From: Flectonema sp. DT1601
Lineage: Eukaryota > Euglenozoa > Diplonemea > Diplonemida > Diplonemidae
DNA: 64,000 bases
NCBI GenBank assembly: GCA_964019425.1
Contig: OZ025817.1
Coordinates: forward strand, 124,001-188,000
Direction: 5' to 3'
Numbering within the stretch: the stretch's first letter is position 1; each line of letters opens with the position of its first letter. A model generated the notes under the pieces. The model ran no database searches. It worked only from the letters and a program-made list of their open reading frames with translations, and was not told where the DNA came from. Position numbers and translations under genes: made by a program. This document shows positions 1-10,408 of this stretch, piece by piece.

Positions 1-1103
1 CCAGAATGAGATGCTAAGTCCGTTAATCGATTTCCATCTACGGTACAATTTAAAGGAGATTGTGTTCCTTTATAATCAAGACAGATACTTATCATGTGGG
101 TTTTACCTCGGAATGGTTCTGCACGTAGTTCCGTCTCAGTTCCCATGTATCTCTGCATAGAAGTGCTTCTAAGATTTTGTGGAATCGTCTCGCCTTTGCC
201 TTCCTCATCAACTTTATCGTCAATAATAGGTCCAAACGCTATTTGTGGAAGTGATGAGGGCGCTGTTGGTAATCCAGCCGGGCGAGCTCCTCCACTGTGT
301 TCGTGTGTTAACGAAATCCAATCATAGCAACTTTCCGTATGTCGAATAGCTTCCGTTAAGTTCTTTGATACGTCACTTAGTCTCTTCTTCTGAACCGCTA
401 ATATAAATTCAGGAGTCGGGTCTGTTGATGAATATCCTTTACTACTACCAATATAGCTACTTGTTGTACCATGAGCTCCACACAGAGCGTCATACAGAGT
501 TCTGAGTGCCAAGTACGCGGAGCGAGATGACTCGTTGCATGCCTCAAGTTTTTTAGTGGGAATTGCAACTTTCAACTCAGCATCGAATAGTTTGTCTCGG
601 GTTTCAGAAAGTTCATTCTCAACATCAGAAGTAACGGTTTCGTTTAGGTTTGATATAGCTTCCTCTATTTTAGATTTTAATAAATCATTAACACGTTGCT
701 CTATTGAGAGTGATTGTCTGACTGAAGCTGATTCTGCGATGTTTAATTTATTTTCGAGCTCATTGACGTATGCGCGTAGAGCTTCAGCGTCGGAATCATG
801 AGCATCAGCAACGAGTCGTAGCGTCTCAACGTCTTCGTTTAGTTGTTCATTTCTCATTTTCTCTGTGTGCAGCAATGATCTCATTGCCTGTAAGTCTGCG
901 CCGCAATGGGAACACGGAACTGGTTGTAAATTATCTCTTGCAACAACACCAACATCATCATTGCATAAGACCATGTAATCATCACCATCTTGGGCGTCGA
1001 TTATCCTCCCCCGAAGACCGTTCATAATCGGATTCCCAACTATACCGTGCATCTCTACTTCCATACCAACAAGTAACTCGTACGGGGGTTCAGTGTCTCG
1101 CAT
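1..1103 (-). CDS. Coiled-coil protein with N-terminal SH3-like module (3' end outside window)
   Basis: An uninterrupted frame of 367 codons starts with ATG at 1103 (MRDTEPPYELL) and runs off the left edge, so the C-terminus is missing. Residues ~12-55 form a small beta-rich module (GMEVEMHG...MNGLRGRIIDAQDGD...NLQPVP) that resembles modules in three other proteins of this window. A CSHCGAD pair of cysteines follows. Residues ~70-190 are charged and heptad-like, suggesting a coiled coil; the remainder is mixed. Upstream, a TTAATTCCATAG acceptor-like site lies about 25 nt before the ATG. I do not recognise the family. The module suggests a scaffold or cytoskeletal role, but that is inference. 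Confidence 0.75.
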   Translation of the reverse strand, partial: MRDTEPPYELLVGMEVEMHGIVGNPIMNGLRGRIIDAQDGDDYMVLCNDDVGVVARDNLQPVPCSHCGADLQAMRSLLHTEKMRNEQLNEDVETLRLVADAHDSDAEALRAYVNELENKLNIAESASVRQSLSIEQRVNDLLKSKIEEAISNLNETVTSDVENELSETRDKLFDAELKVAIPTKKLEACNESSRSAYLALRTLYDALCGAHGTTSSYIGSSKGYSSTDPTPEFILAVQKKRLSDVSKNLTEAIRHTESCYDWISLTHEHSGGARPAGLPTAPSSLPQIAFGPIIDDKVDEEGKGETIPQNLRSTSMQRYMGTETELRAEPFRGKTHMISICLDYKGTQSPLNCTVDGNRLTDLASHS

Positions 1104-1505
1104 TTTTTAGTTTCTTGGGTTCCCCTATGGAATTAATAAATTAAGCCTCGGTTCGATTCCCGGTGGATTCATTTTTTCCGCCGACGAAAAAAATTTATCG
1201 TTCGTGTTCGTGAAAATTACTTATATTGGGTGCCAAGCAGTCGTGTTACTTCATATTAACAAACTGTAATTACCAAAATATTTTATTTTCCTCTGTTCGG
1301 GGAACAACTTCTCTGGATGGAAAAAAACAAAATACTTTACTAACACGACGCGCGATCACCCTTTTTCACTCCTGCCAAAGATAGATAAATCTTACAAAAA
1401 AAAACCCCATGTTTGTCAATTCTTCTTTCATTTCTAAATTTCTATAAAAACATCCATGTTTGTCAATTCTTCTTTCATTTCCAATAAACGTCGGTTCATC
1501 AGCCT
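1104..1505. other. Intergenic spacer with a tRNA-3'-end-like fragment
   Basis: No coding frame is supported. On the plus strand, 1155-1180 reads like a T-arm and acceptor 3' strand (GGTTCGATTCCCGG then TGGATTCA) followed by TTTTTT, a Pol III-like stop. No matching 5' acceptor or anticodon arm lies upstream, so this is at most a remnant. A short direct repeat, TTTGTCAATTCTTCTTTCAT, occurs at about 1412 and again at about 1458. Confidence 0.5.
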
Positions 1506-2099
1506 CTACAGGGTGCTGATTTTCGAGAGAATTTCATTTTGTTGCTTCACGAGGTTAGAGACTTCTTTGAATCCCTCAGACTTACTGTCTTTCATCAAAT
1601 CAAATAAAACACATTCTGCAGTTGTGATGTGGAGCTTGTTCGAGGCTTGCTCTAATTGACGAAGAGCAATTTCCCTATTAAGTTGTTTGGAAGAAGAGAC
1701 ACCGTCAGCTACAACGTGGACATGCCAGTCATTCTCAAGGAGTTCGAGGCATGTTTGATATAAACAAACATGAGACTCTATGCCGAATATAACTGCTGTC
1801 TTTCTGTTTAAGCTGTCCAGGTAATCCTTAACCTCGTTGGTTAGCATCGAAAATTTTGTTTTTTCGAACACTTTCAGCCCTGTGACGTCGATCTCTTCTA
1901 CCGTTCGCAATAACGCTTTAGGATATTGCTCAGTTACAATACACGGAATGGATAATATCTTAGAAGAGTCTACTAATAATTTACTTGTCTGGATCACATG
2001 ATCCATTTTATAAATAGTACTCCTGAACCTTTCTTGGACGTCGCATAGTAAAAAAACAGTTCCTTCCTTAACCAGACGATTGTAACCTCGGAGAGACAT
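1506..2099 (-). CDS. Isochorismatase-family (cysteine) hydrolase
   Basis: The product is a 197-residue protein, the normal size for the isochorismatase-like fold (ISOC1/2 type, cytosolic or mitochondrial in eukaryotes). The expected triad is visible: Asp20 in LLCDVQERF, Lys82 in EKTKFSM and Cys112 in GIESHVCLYQT. The IESHVC motif with its following helix is typical of the family, which hydrolyses amide or vinyl-ether bonds in small metabolites; the substrate cannot be told from sequence. In kinetoplastids a homologous protein has been annotated as a mitochondrial-associated ribonuclease, but no clear targeting peptide is visible here. The ATG at 2099 follows an AAAAACAG acceptor-like site by six bases. 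It is single-exon. Confidence 0.88.
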   Translation of the reverse strand: MSLRGYNRLVKEGTVFLLCDVQERFRSTIYKMDHVIQTSKLLVDSSKILSIPCIVTEQYPKALLRTVEEIDVTGLKVFEKTKFSMLTNEVKDYLDSLNRKTAVIFGIESHVCLYQTCLELLENDWHVHVVADGVSSSKQLNREIALRQLEQASNKLHITTAECVLFDLMKDSKSEGFKEVSNLVKQQNEILSKISTL

Positions 2100-3815
2100 T
2101 GTTGGCTGTTTTTATGCTTAAAAAAAAAAAGTGAAAGACACTTAATGATAACCAGAATAACGCGTGAGTAGACTTGATATCATCTGTGTGACTGATTGGA
2201 AGATGTAGTTGTATTAATTACTAGAATTATTTAAAAAAAAAAAACAAAAAAAAAAAAAAAAAAAAACATTCGGCTCCCTTCCAAGCGACACCATTAAAGA
2301 GATTTGAATAAAAAAAATGGGGAACCAGAGGCTTCGCTTCGTGCCATCCACATGTCACGTTGTTTGTACTATAACAGCCCTTTTTTTTTTTTTTTTTTTT
2401 CTTTTTTTTCCTGCTGTGTTTATTTTGCTCGTAAACGGAGGATAAGAGCTAAATACAGTTGGAAGAGCCAAATACACGGTGAGAGGCAGGTTTTTTTTTT
2501 TTTTTCTTTTCCTTCGTTGTAAACTAATAAAAAATAAAAAGAGTGGGGAATGAAAAAAAAAAAAAAAAAGGGAAATGAAAATGGATGAGAGAATGTATGT
2601 TGCCAGTAAACGTTATTCGCGATCTGGCAAAGATCAGCCCAACACAGTAGACGATTTGGTCTTCTTTCTGACTCTAGTTCTTCCTCATTTAATTTTTTTT
2701 AAAATTTTGTCTCCTCCTCCAAGGGGGTCATCACGTCTGTCAATAGCCTTATTTGCTGATGTTATTTTTTTTTAATCATTTTTTTTCAAAAGCAGCGCCC
2801 TTCATGTAACCCCCCATTATAATTCTTAAATCCCGCAACTTCCTAAGGTATTTAAACGGGAGAACTGGAAGAAGAGAGGTAGCTTGTTTCATGCATAAAG
2901 TATGTTGTAGATATTTTTTCATTCTTTTTTCTTTGTTAGTTATAATATCAAGCTGCTTAACCCTTCGGTTGCATTGCGTACTTGCTGTGCAGAACCCGGT
3001 GGAGAGCTGGCATTGGGAGGCCTTCACAAGGCACTCATATGTCAACCGCACGTCAGAAGCACTGCATATTTGTAAGTAAAGAAAAAAACCCGCAAATTTT
3101 TTTTCTAAAAAAAAAAAAAAAAAGGTGCATAATGTAATATGAAGGAAAAGCAGAAACACCTTTTCGAATACTTTTTTTTTTTTTTTTTTGTTTGTGTTTT
3201 TTCCTTCCAATAGTTTACCTTTTTAACGTAAGTGAAATCAACAAACGCAAAGTAAGAAAAATCGGGGCTTACTTTACGTTTTCTTTTTTTTTTTCTTTCT
3301 TTCTTTTTGTAATAATATTAGTTTACTGCAAAAAAAAAAAAAAAAGAAAAGAAGGAAAAAAAAAAAAAATGTAAAAAAAATTGATTCCCCCCTATTTAGA
3401 GAATTGAGGGAAAAGGGGTAAAAGCGGAGTACCTAACAAGAAAGTACAAACGGGATACCTGTTTGAACCTATTCTGCGTTAGCATCATCAGCAGCATTGC
3501 GTCAATAGTTGCAAGTATCTTTTTTATTTAAAAAAAAAAGAAAAAAACATGCAACCAGATAATTCGCAAGTTTCGCTTACGCAGTCATAAAGAGTAAAGA
3601 AAAAGGAAATGCTACCTGGAATAATCACTGCTAGTTCAATTAATCTTTCAAGCGTTGAAGCAAGTCGTTGGTCTTCTGAATGAAAAAAGATGCTGACTGA
3701 AGGGTATAAAGATAAACCTCATAATGCTGCTGCTTGATGAGGGGGAAAAAAAGAGAGAGGAGCGAAAAAAAAAAGAAGTTTTAAATCTTCTTTTTCCCCT
3801 CACTTCATTTTTTTT

Positions 3816-3847
<32 letters not shown>

Positions 3848-6711
3848 CCCCTTCGAAAGTTAATACACAAGAAAAATATGTTTCGCACGGCTCGGGGAGA
3901 GAGAGAGAGGAGATTATCCCATTTTGTTTTGTCCCCTTTTTTTTTTTTTTTTTTGAAAGAAGCATTTCGACGGAAAGCACTTCATCATGGTGTAATTATT
4001 CGGGAAAATAAAAAACGGGAGGGAAAAAATGCAATGTGAGGAGCAAGTTCAATTCCGCTATTGTTAATATTACAAAAGACTTTTCAAGATGAGCTACGCG
4101 AGTGCACTCATGATCAGACTTGCAACTATAAAGCGATGAACGTAGCCCAAACCCTTGACTACTGAGATGAACTCGTCTTGCATAAGGCTCTCTATGCAGA
4201 AAAGGGAGAAAGAAAAAAAAAGATCGAATGAAAGAAAGTGCAGGCATTTAAAAAAAAAAAAAAGAAAATGAAGAGGGTTTAATGTACGCGAAAAGAAAAA
4301 AAAAGGGGGGGGGAAAAAAACAGCTCTAGAGGAAATTCAAAAAAACAAAAAAAAAAAGACATCTTTTTTATTCGCAACTTATTAAACGAGAGTTCTGTGA
4401 CTCAGTCAGCAAACCAATGCTGTAATTGAGCCCCAGGAAGCAGTGAGTGACTATGCACAAGTCAACCCAACCGCACGCAAGAGAGTACACACGGCAGCGT
4501 GGGATCCGTCTCTATTCTTCTTTTTTTTTTTATATAATTATTCAAAAAGATCTTTATAATAAGACACTCCAATACTTTAATAAAGTAGAAGACTATAGCC
4601 GCATCATTGCAGCCTTCTCAAATCCTTTTTTTTCACATTCCTTCGATACTACACTGCAATGGACCCGTTTTACGAGTGCTACACGGACAGGAAGCAAGCC
4701 AGGGAAATGCGAGTTGCTCATCAGTTGAAAATAGACAGCTGATGGAAAGAGAAAAGCCTCATATAAAGAATATAAAAAAAAAAAAGAGAAAAAAAGAAAA
4801 CAAAAAAAAAAAAAAAAAAAAAAAAAAAAGAAAGAAATTTAAAGATTTTTCCCACCAAACTGCCATTCCTGACGCAACCACAAACCTGTTACGAACAAGA
4901 AGCTTTTTTTTTTTAAAAACACAAAAAAAATGAAACTTGAAAAAGGGAAAAAAAGATTTTCTTTGACACATAAAGGACTGAGAAAGTCACTGTGGGGTCG
5001 CTCGGGAAGTAGTATTGAAGGGTTTCTTTGGCGACATCAATTGACATTGCAGGTATTAATGTGTCCTTGTAAAAATCGTGTGTTTTTTTTTTTAGAAAAA
5101 ACTGCAAAAAAGACTCAAAATGCTCCTCAATAGACGTCAATCTATTTCTTTTCAGACAAGAAGTATTTTCTCATTCCAAATTTGCAGTTTTTTTTTTTTT
5201 TTTTTTTAAAAGCATGTTATAAAAGATTCGCAAAAAAAAAGAAAAAAGAAAAAAAGATGTCCTCCCTCGAAGCTGATAACATAAAAAATAAAACAACAGG
5301 GGGGATAGGTCGCACTGGGTATCCGAGACCACAGCTAAAAAAAAAAATTAAAAAAAAAAAAGCGTTCATGTTTTTTGTGCAAAAGCACGCAAACATAAAA
5401 GAAAATCAGACTCAAAAAAAAAAAAAAAGAGAAAAAAAAATTCATAATATAACTGACCTCTCTTCTTTTTAATAGTTTTAGGCAAGCACCGATTGATGCT
5501 AAAAGTGGCACATAAAACTACCAGTCAGTCAACTGAACCAATACTGCAACTACTTTGGAACCTACTCCCCCTATACATTCTCATACTCCCTCACCTATTA
5601 AGTACGCTGATGAGGAAGTCGTCGAAGGAGGAGAGACGATTACCAAAATTACTTGAAGGTACATAAAAGAACAAGAACTACAGAATACCTGTATTCTCAT
5701 CATATGGTTTATTATTTTTTTTTTAAACTGAGCCGCAGGCAATCGTTTTTCTCTCTCTCTCACTCGCTCCCCCCCTTTTTTTTTTTATAAAAAAAGAAAA
5801 AAAAAAGAGAGAGAGAGCAAGAGAAATAAAAACGTTGATACCTCTGATTTGACCTTTTTTTTTTTTTTTTTTGATATTTTCGTAAAAAAACCAGATTCAC
5901 AGGGAAAACCCGCAATAACACGATCCAAGCCAAGTAATGGCTCGTTAAAACAGTTGTTATTCCACGTAAACGAGCGAATCGTGTATGTTGTTTAAAAGAA
6001 AAAAAAGTTTTTTTTTTTTTTTTCAATGCGTGAGAGACGGGGGAAAATTACTAAACTAAAAAATTCCCACAAAGAAGGGAAGACAGGGTTTTTTTTTTTT
6101 TTGGGAAGAATGAGGAAGGGGGAAAAAAAATACAACCCATTGTACGAATTACTAAATCGCAAGAAGCATCATTCACAACAAGAGGGAAATCAAAAGCTGT
6201 TCTCAAGCTTTTAATCGGTTGAACGATAACGTTGACTCTAGAAGTCAACGTAACCAAGTCAATACTTGAGTGACAACAGAAGAGTGCTTAGCATGAAATT
6301 ACTAATGAAAACCTCTAAATAAAATTAAAAAAAAAGGAAGAAAATCCTTCTCAATTTTAATAATAATATTTTCTTTTTCCTTTTTTTTAAACTGTTTTGT
6401 TTTGTTTTGTTTGTTTTATTTTTTTTTTTTTTTTTTTTTTTCGTCATACTTTTTTTTCAGGTGTGCATATTTTATTTTTATTTTATTTTATTTTTTCTTA
6501 AATTTAAACATGTAGCCAACATAATAAGTCGACCCAATGAAGGGTGACGCAATAGTTTTTTAGAATAAATGGAAAAAAAAAAAAAAAAAAAAAAAAAGTA
6601 AACTATCAGTCGAGACTGGTTGTTTCTTATTATTATCATAATTTTTTTTTTAATTTTTTTTTTGTTTGTTTGATGGTTCTTTTTTTTTTTTTTTCCTTCA
6701 CTATTCAGGTT
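2100..6711. other. 4.6-kb gene-free, homopolymer-rich spacer
   Basis: No frame in this stretch has protein-like composition. Open frames here are mostly poly-Lys, poly-Phe or poly-Ser read from A or T runs of 10-28 nt (for example 2380-2410, 3820-3847, 4801-4829, 5188-5207). I found no tRNA, rRNA or recognisable repeat copy. Non-homopolymer islands of 100-200 nt (about 2580-2760, 2800-3070, 4030-4200, 4380-4740) look unique and could be decayed genes, untranslated regions or noncoding RNA, but nothing supports a specific call. Confidence 0.6.
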
Positions 6712-7599
6712 CTACGGAGTGGAGAATTCCGGAGGACACTTCTCGCCGCAATTTGCTCCAGCAGAGTGTGGTCCATGACTTTTGAAGCACCACGGATCAC
6801 GAACAGCTCCTTCAATTCCGAACATGACGGCAATTTCATCGTATTGCGAGTGGATAGTCTCAACGATCTTTCCTCCGTTTGCGTTGTAGCTTTTGTGGAA
6901 AGCAGTCGTGGAATGTCCGTTGTCGAATTTTGGAGAGCAAACTCCACTGTCCCATCCTCTGACAGTAAGTTCGTGACTCAGACCGAGTGGTCTCTCTCCA
7001 GTGCAGTGTTTGCACTTGTACAGTGAAAGCCAAAAGACACATTCTTCGAACTCACAGCAAGTAATCTCAATTTGAGTGTTTCCTGGAAGTGGACGTGGGA
7101 ATTCAAAAACATTCAAACCGTGAACATTGTGAGGAAAGCTGAAATATTTTGTGTGCCCAAGATCTAAAGCAGAATCAGTAATTCTCTCAGTCGATATCAG
7201 TTCATTACGAGCTCCCGTAGTTGGGTTAATGAGAGTCACACCAGACGTACACGTAGCGTCGTTGGTTGTGATTTCAGTAGCGATTATATGTCTACGTGTG
7301 TCCACCATTTGAAAGATTTCGAGAACCAAACAGTGAATGTTATAGGTGTGACTTGGTAAAAGAGGATTCCCTAAATAATCCTCCGTTATTATGGGCATCG
7401 TTACAAAATTCACGCCCACAAACTCCCCAGCTATCTCATCTTCAACAAACGAAGCTGTTGTGTCTGGGTCAACCACTGGCATGCCTGGCTCAAACGCTGC
7501 ACAGGTCACAGAAGTGTAGGTACCGATCTGCTCGAGTTCTAATTGCACGACAATGCTGGTCATGGTGACAGCGATATCACAAATGGCTATGATTCCCAT
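6712..7599 (-). CDS. Hypothetical Cys-rich beta-type protein
   Basis: A 295-residue protein is read from ATG at 7599 (MGIIAICDIAVTM). The frame is open further upstream, but a TTCTTTCTTACAG acceptor-like site at 7660-7675 falls inside that extension, so the upstream Met is probably not in the mRNA. The leader then consists of two A-rich runs. The protein is rich in Thr, Glu and Cys, with a cysteine cluster around residues 195-220 (TCCEFEEC, YKCKHC) and a Cys-rich C-terminus (DPWCF, GANCGEKC), which could bind metal or form disulphides. The hydrophobic first 20 residues might be a weak signal sequence. I do not recognise the family. Composition and codon use are ordinary, so the gene is likely real. 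Confidence 0.72.
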   Translation of the reverse strand: MGIIAICDIAVTMTSIVVQLELEQIGTYTSVTCAAFEPGMPVVDPDTTASFVEDEIAGEFVGVNFVTMPIITEDYLGNPLLPSHTYNIHCLVLEIFQMVDTRRHIIATEITTNDATCTSGVTLINPTTGARNELISTERITDSALDLGHTKYFSFPHNVHGLNVFEFPRPLPGNTQIEITCCEFEECVFWLSLYKCKHCTGERPLGLSHELTVRGWDSGVCSPKFDNGHSTTAFHKSYNANGGKIVETIHSQYDEIAVMFGIEGAVRDPWCFKSHGPHSAGANCGEKCPPEFSTP

Positions 7600-8616
7600 T
7601 TTTTTTTTTTTTTTTTTTTCTTGTTGTTTGTGAGGTGTGTAGGGGTTTTTTTTTTTTTTCTGTAAGAAAGAATTATTAACCACTAAATGACAACTACTTA
7701 AACCACAAAAAGAAAAGGTTGTTTTGCCTTGATCTCACGGATGAAGAAACGCTCGCAAAGAAAATAGATAGCAGAAGAAGATAGATTTTGAGATTATCTA
7801 AACAACTTCTCCTAACGGACCTTTTAATGTCCGATTTTCCTTGAACTACTACTGCGAAAAGTAGAAGCTTTTTTTTTTTTTTTTTTTTTACACGCACACG
7901 CTAGGACAAGACAGACACAGCATCCTCAAAACCATAAGTAAACCAAAAACACTCGCTTGTACAAAGTATCTCACAGGTTGGTACCCTTCATGACTAGTTT
8001 TTTTAACATAGCATTCGGATACAATTAACAGAGGGGTTGATCATGGAGTCATATTTTGTATAAAAACACAACTAAATAATAATTTATCCCCAACTGAGGG
8101 GAAAGCAAATTTTAGATAAAACGATCTGCACGTCACTCGCCTAAGACAGTGTTTCAATAAGTTTTTTTAAAAAAAAAATAAAAAAAAACTGGGGGGGAAA
8201 AAAATTTTCCCAGTTTGAGTATATGGTCTATCCTGAGTTAAATCAGACAGTATAACGAAGTATGACTCAGTTACTTTATCGTTGTTGTTGTTGTTTTTTT
8301 TTTTTTTTTTTTTTTTTCTTGTATCTCACTAACTGAGACTTTTTTTTTTTTCTCCTTTTTTTTTTTTTTTTCCACATATCAGTCATGACCACAACATGGA
8401 GGAATTCTCAAATTGCTTTTCACAACCTTCAGTTGTAGTAAAACACATTCAATACTCACATAGACTCAGTGATATCCAACATAGCACTAAGGCTGTTGCC
8501 TAATAATAAAACAAGAAAAAAACTCACTACTGCATTGCTAGGTTCATCAATCTTCTGTAGTAAGAAAGTGAAATATATCAACGAGTTAGAGAACAGATAG
8601 TATGATGAAGGTAAAT
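7600..8616. other. Intergenic spacer
   Basis: No gene is supported. It contains the A-rich leader of the Cys-rich gene, T runs at about 7871-7888, 8295-8317 and 8355-8371, and a (GTT)n stretch near 8281. The rest looks unique and noncoding. Confidence 0.55.
7660..7675 (-). promoter_or_regulatory. Predicted splice acceptor (trans-splice candidate)
   Basis: On the minus strand a TTCTTTCTTACAG tract ends about 60 nt before the ATG at 7599. It decides the start by excluding the in-frame upstream Met. Confidence 0.55.
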
Positions 8617-9288
8617 CTAAAACAACATTCTTGAGAGCAAGAAGTTGCTATTTCCAGGAATCAACTCGGAAACTGAGTTGACAGGTCCGATCATTTTGTA
8701 AGTACCAACAGTTAAGGCAGCAAGAGCACATCCTCCGATGATATCTCCAAGGTAGTGTCTTCCAAGAAGGATTCGACTGAAACTGTTTGCGAAGGCCATA
8801 AGCAGAGCAAGTGGGCACACAGCAGGGCCACTGAGATACTGACAGAAAATGTAGGCAACAGCCCAGGCTCGACTAGTGTGACCTGATGGGAAACTGTGCA
8901 CATCGGGCCCAATGAATCTGTTTTTTTTGTTTTTGTGTTCGGAGATACATAACTTCACAAAATGAAATGTTTTAATAATCAATAATAAATACACATACGT
9001 CGCTGTTTTGTTTGACTGTTCGTACATTGGTCTTGGCCTCTTAAATGTGAACTTACTCACCGCTATAAAAACCAAATCAATTACGTTAATTAGAAAAACG
9101 TTTGCCCAAAGCAACTCTCCAACGGTGCTTCCAATACTCCTCATGTACATTGCAATAGGGATTGAACCAATCACCCAAAAGTAACCTTCACCAGTGTACC
9201 CAACAAAATGCCACACTTTGTGTGATATGGAACAAGATTGATAAATCTTTGAGGACACTTTGAAGTCCAAATCGAGAAGTGCCTGCAT
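8617..9288 (-). CDS. PAP2-family lipid phosphate phosphatase (two exons)
   Basis: Splicing out 8918-8998 (81 nt, donor GTATGTG, acceptor AAAACAG) gives a 196-residue membrane protein. All three PAP2 signatures are present: KX6RP at 79-87 (KFTFKRPRP), PSGH at 107-110, and SRX5HX3D at 144-155 (SRILLGRHYLGD), with His110 and His151 catalytic by family rule. Hydrophobic segments flank them (about 30-50, 58-78, 113-140, 155-172). The enzyme would dephosphorylate a lipid phosphate such as phosphatidate or an isoprenoid diphosphate; the SFPSGHTSRA context resembles the PLPP6 (presqualene diphosphate phosphatase) subgroup. Intron length is a multiple of three with no stop, so retention would insert 27 residues just before the PSGH motif. 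The start follows a TATCCTTAG acceptor and an A-run. Confidence 0.9.
   Translation of the reverse strand: MQALLDLDFKVSSKIYQSCSISHKVWHFVGYTGEGYFWVIGSIPIAMYMRSIGSTVGELLWANVFLINVIDLVFIAVSKFTFKRPRPMYEQSNKTATYVYLLLIIKTFHFVKLCISEHKNKKNRFIGPDVHSFPSGHTSRAWAVAYIFCQYLSGPAVCPLALLMAFANSFSRILLGRHYLGDIIGGCALAALTVGTYKMIGPVNSVSELIPGNSNFLLSRMLF
8918..8998 (-). other. Cis-intron of the PAP2 gene
   Basis: 81 nt, GTATGTG...AAAAACAG. Removing it joins T97 directly to the FIGPD residues before the PSGH motif, which restores normal PAP2 spacing. Confidence 0.85.
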
Positions 9289-10302
9289 CTTTATAAAAGT
9301 TTTTTTTTTTTTTTTCTCTAAGGATACAAAAATACTGAAATAAAACACTAATACCAATGACAAGGAACGAATTGTTCGCATGTGAATAAACGATAAGAAC
9401 TCACTTTGGAGGAAATCATAGCTCGATCATATTGCAATCACATCCTGTAAAAAGAAAACAAATTCATTAAAGTGTGGTTGCTATTTTGAAAGTGGGGAAT
9501 GCCCACTAAAGTGACTCAGACCAAAAGTTTAAAAAAAAGAAAAACTAAAAGGGAATAAAAAAAAAAGAAGAGAAAAAAAATGCCATTTCGTGGTTGTTCA
9601 CCCTCTCATAAAATGTATAAGAAGGGGGTTAAAGTAATAAATGTGTTCAGCCATGTGTGAACTTCCCGTGATTGGGTTTTGACGACATCTTTTTTCATCT
9701 TCTTTTTTCTGTTTCCTTCGTGCTTATAAATTTCCTTTTTCATTTCATTTTTTTTTTTTTTTTTCCTTTTAGTTTTTCTCCTCCCCTCTCGATTTTTTTT
9801 TTAATTTTATTCCCCTTTTCTTTTTTTAAGGCGGCATCCATGCTTTGCCCATAAAAAAAACACTATAAGCGACCCAAAGAGAAAATAAACACAAAAAACA
9901 AATAGAATAACAAATACTACACTTAAGAAATTGATGTTTGAAAAAAAAAAATAGAAAATGGGAATAAAAAAACGGAGAAGAAGAGAAAAAAAACACTGTC
10001 GACGATAAAAAAATGAGAAGAGAAGAACTAAAAATAAACAACCCACTGCAAGGAGGAACTCCTTGAGGATCACAAGGTCATCCTGTACCCACAAGTAGAG
10101 TAATTTCAGAAACAGGTTGACTTTGAAAAAAATAATCCTCTCACATCCTAAACAGCCCCAAAAAAAAAAAAAAAAAAAAACAGAAAAAACAGAAAAAGAA
10201 AAAGAAAAAGAAAAAAGCGAAAAGAGACCGAATAACATAAGGCATTAATAAGATTTTTTTTATTCTTTTTTTTTTCATTTTTTTTGTTTTAAAAAAAAAG
10301 AG

Positions 10303-10336
<34 letters not shown>

Positions 10337-10408
10337 CTTATTCACTCACTCACCTACCATAATCTAATACCCACGATAGGGCGTATAAGTGACCACAGTG
10401 AGGCATGT
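9289..10408. other. Intergenic spacer, homopolymer-rich
   Basis: Contains T/A runs, including a 32-nt T run at 10305-10336. Open frames here are Phe/Leu/Ser-rich artefacts. No RNA gene or known repeat seen. Confidence 0.55.

Noticed and set aside
1104-1190. Complete tRNA gene
   Set aside because: Only a T-arm-like and acceptor-3'-like part is present. One T-stem pair is mismatched and no 5' acceptor, D or anticodon arm can be found.
2304-6257. Open frames of 60-144 codons in the left spacer on both strands
   Set aside because: They are almost wholly Lys, Phe, Ser or Leu from homopolymers and lack any domain signature.
9807-10238. 143-codon minus-strand frame, very rich in Phe and Leu, that looks like a membrane protein
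   Set aside because: The apparent membrane segments come from A-run-rich DNA. Composition is non-natural and there is no recognisable motif.
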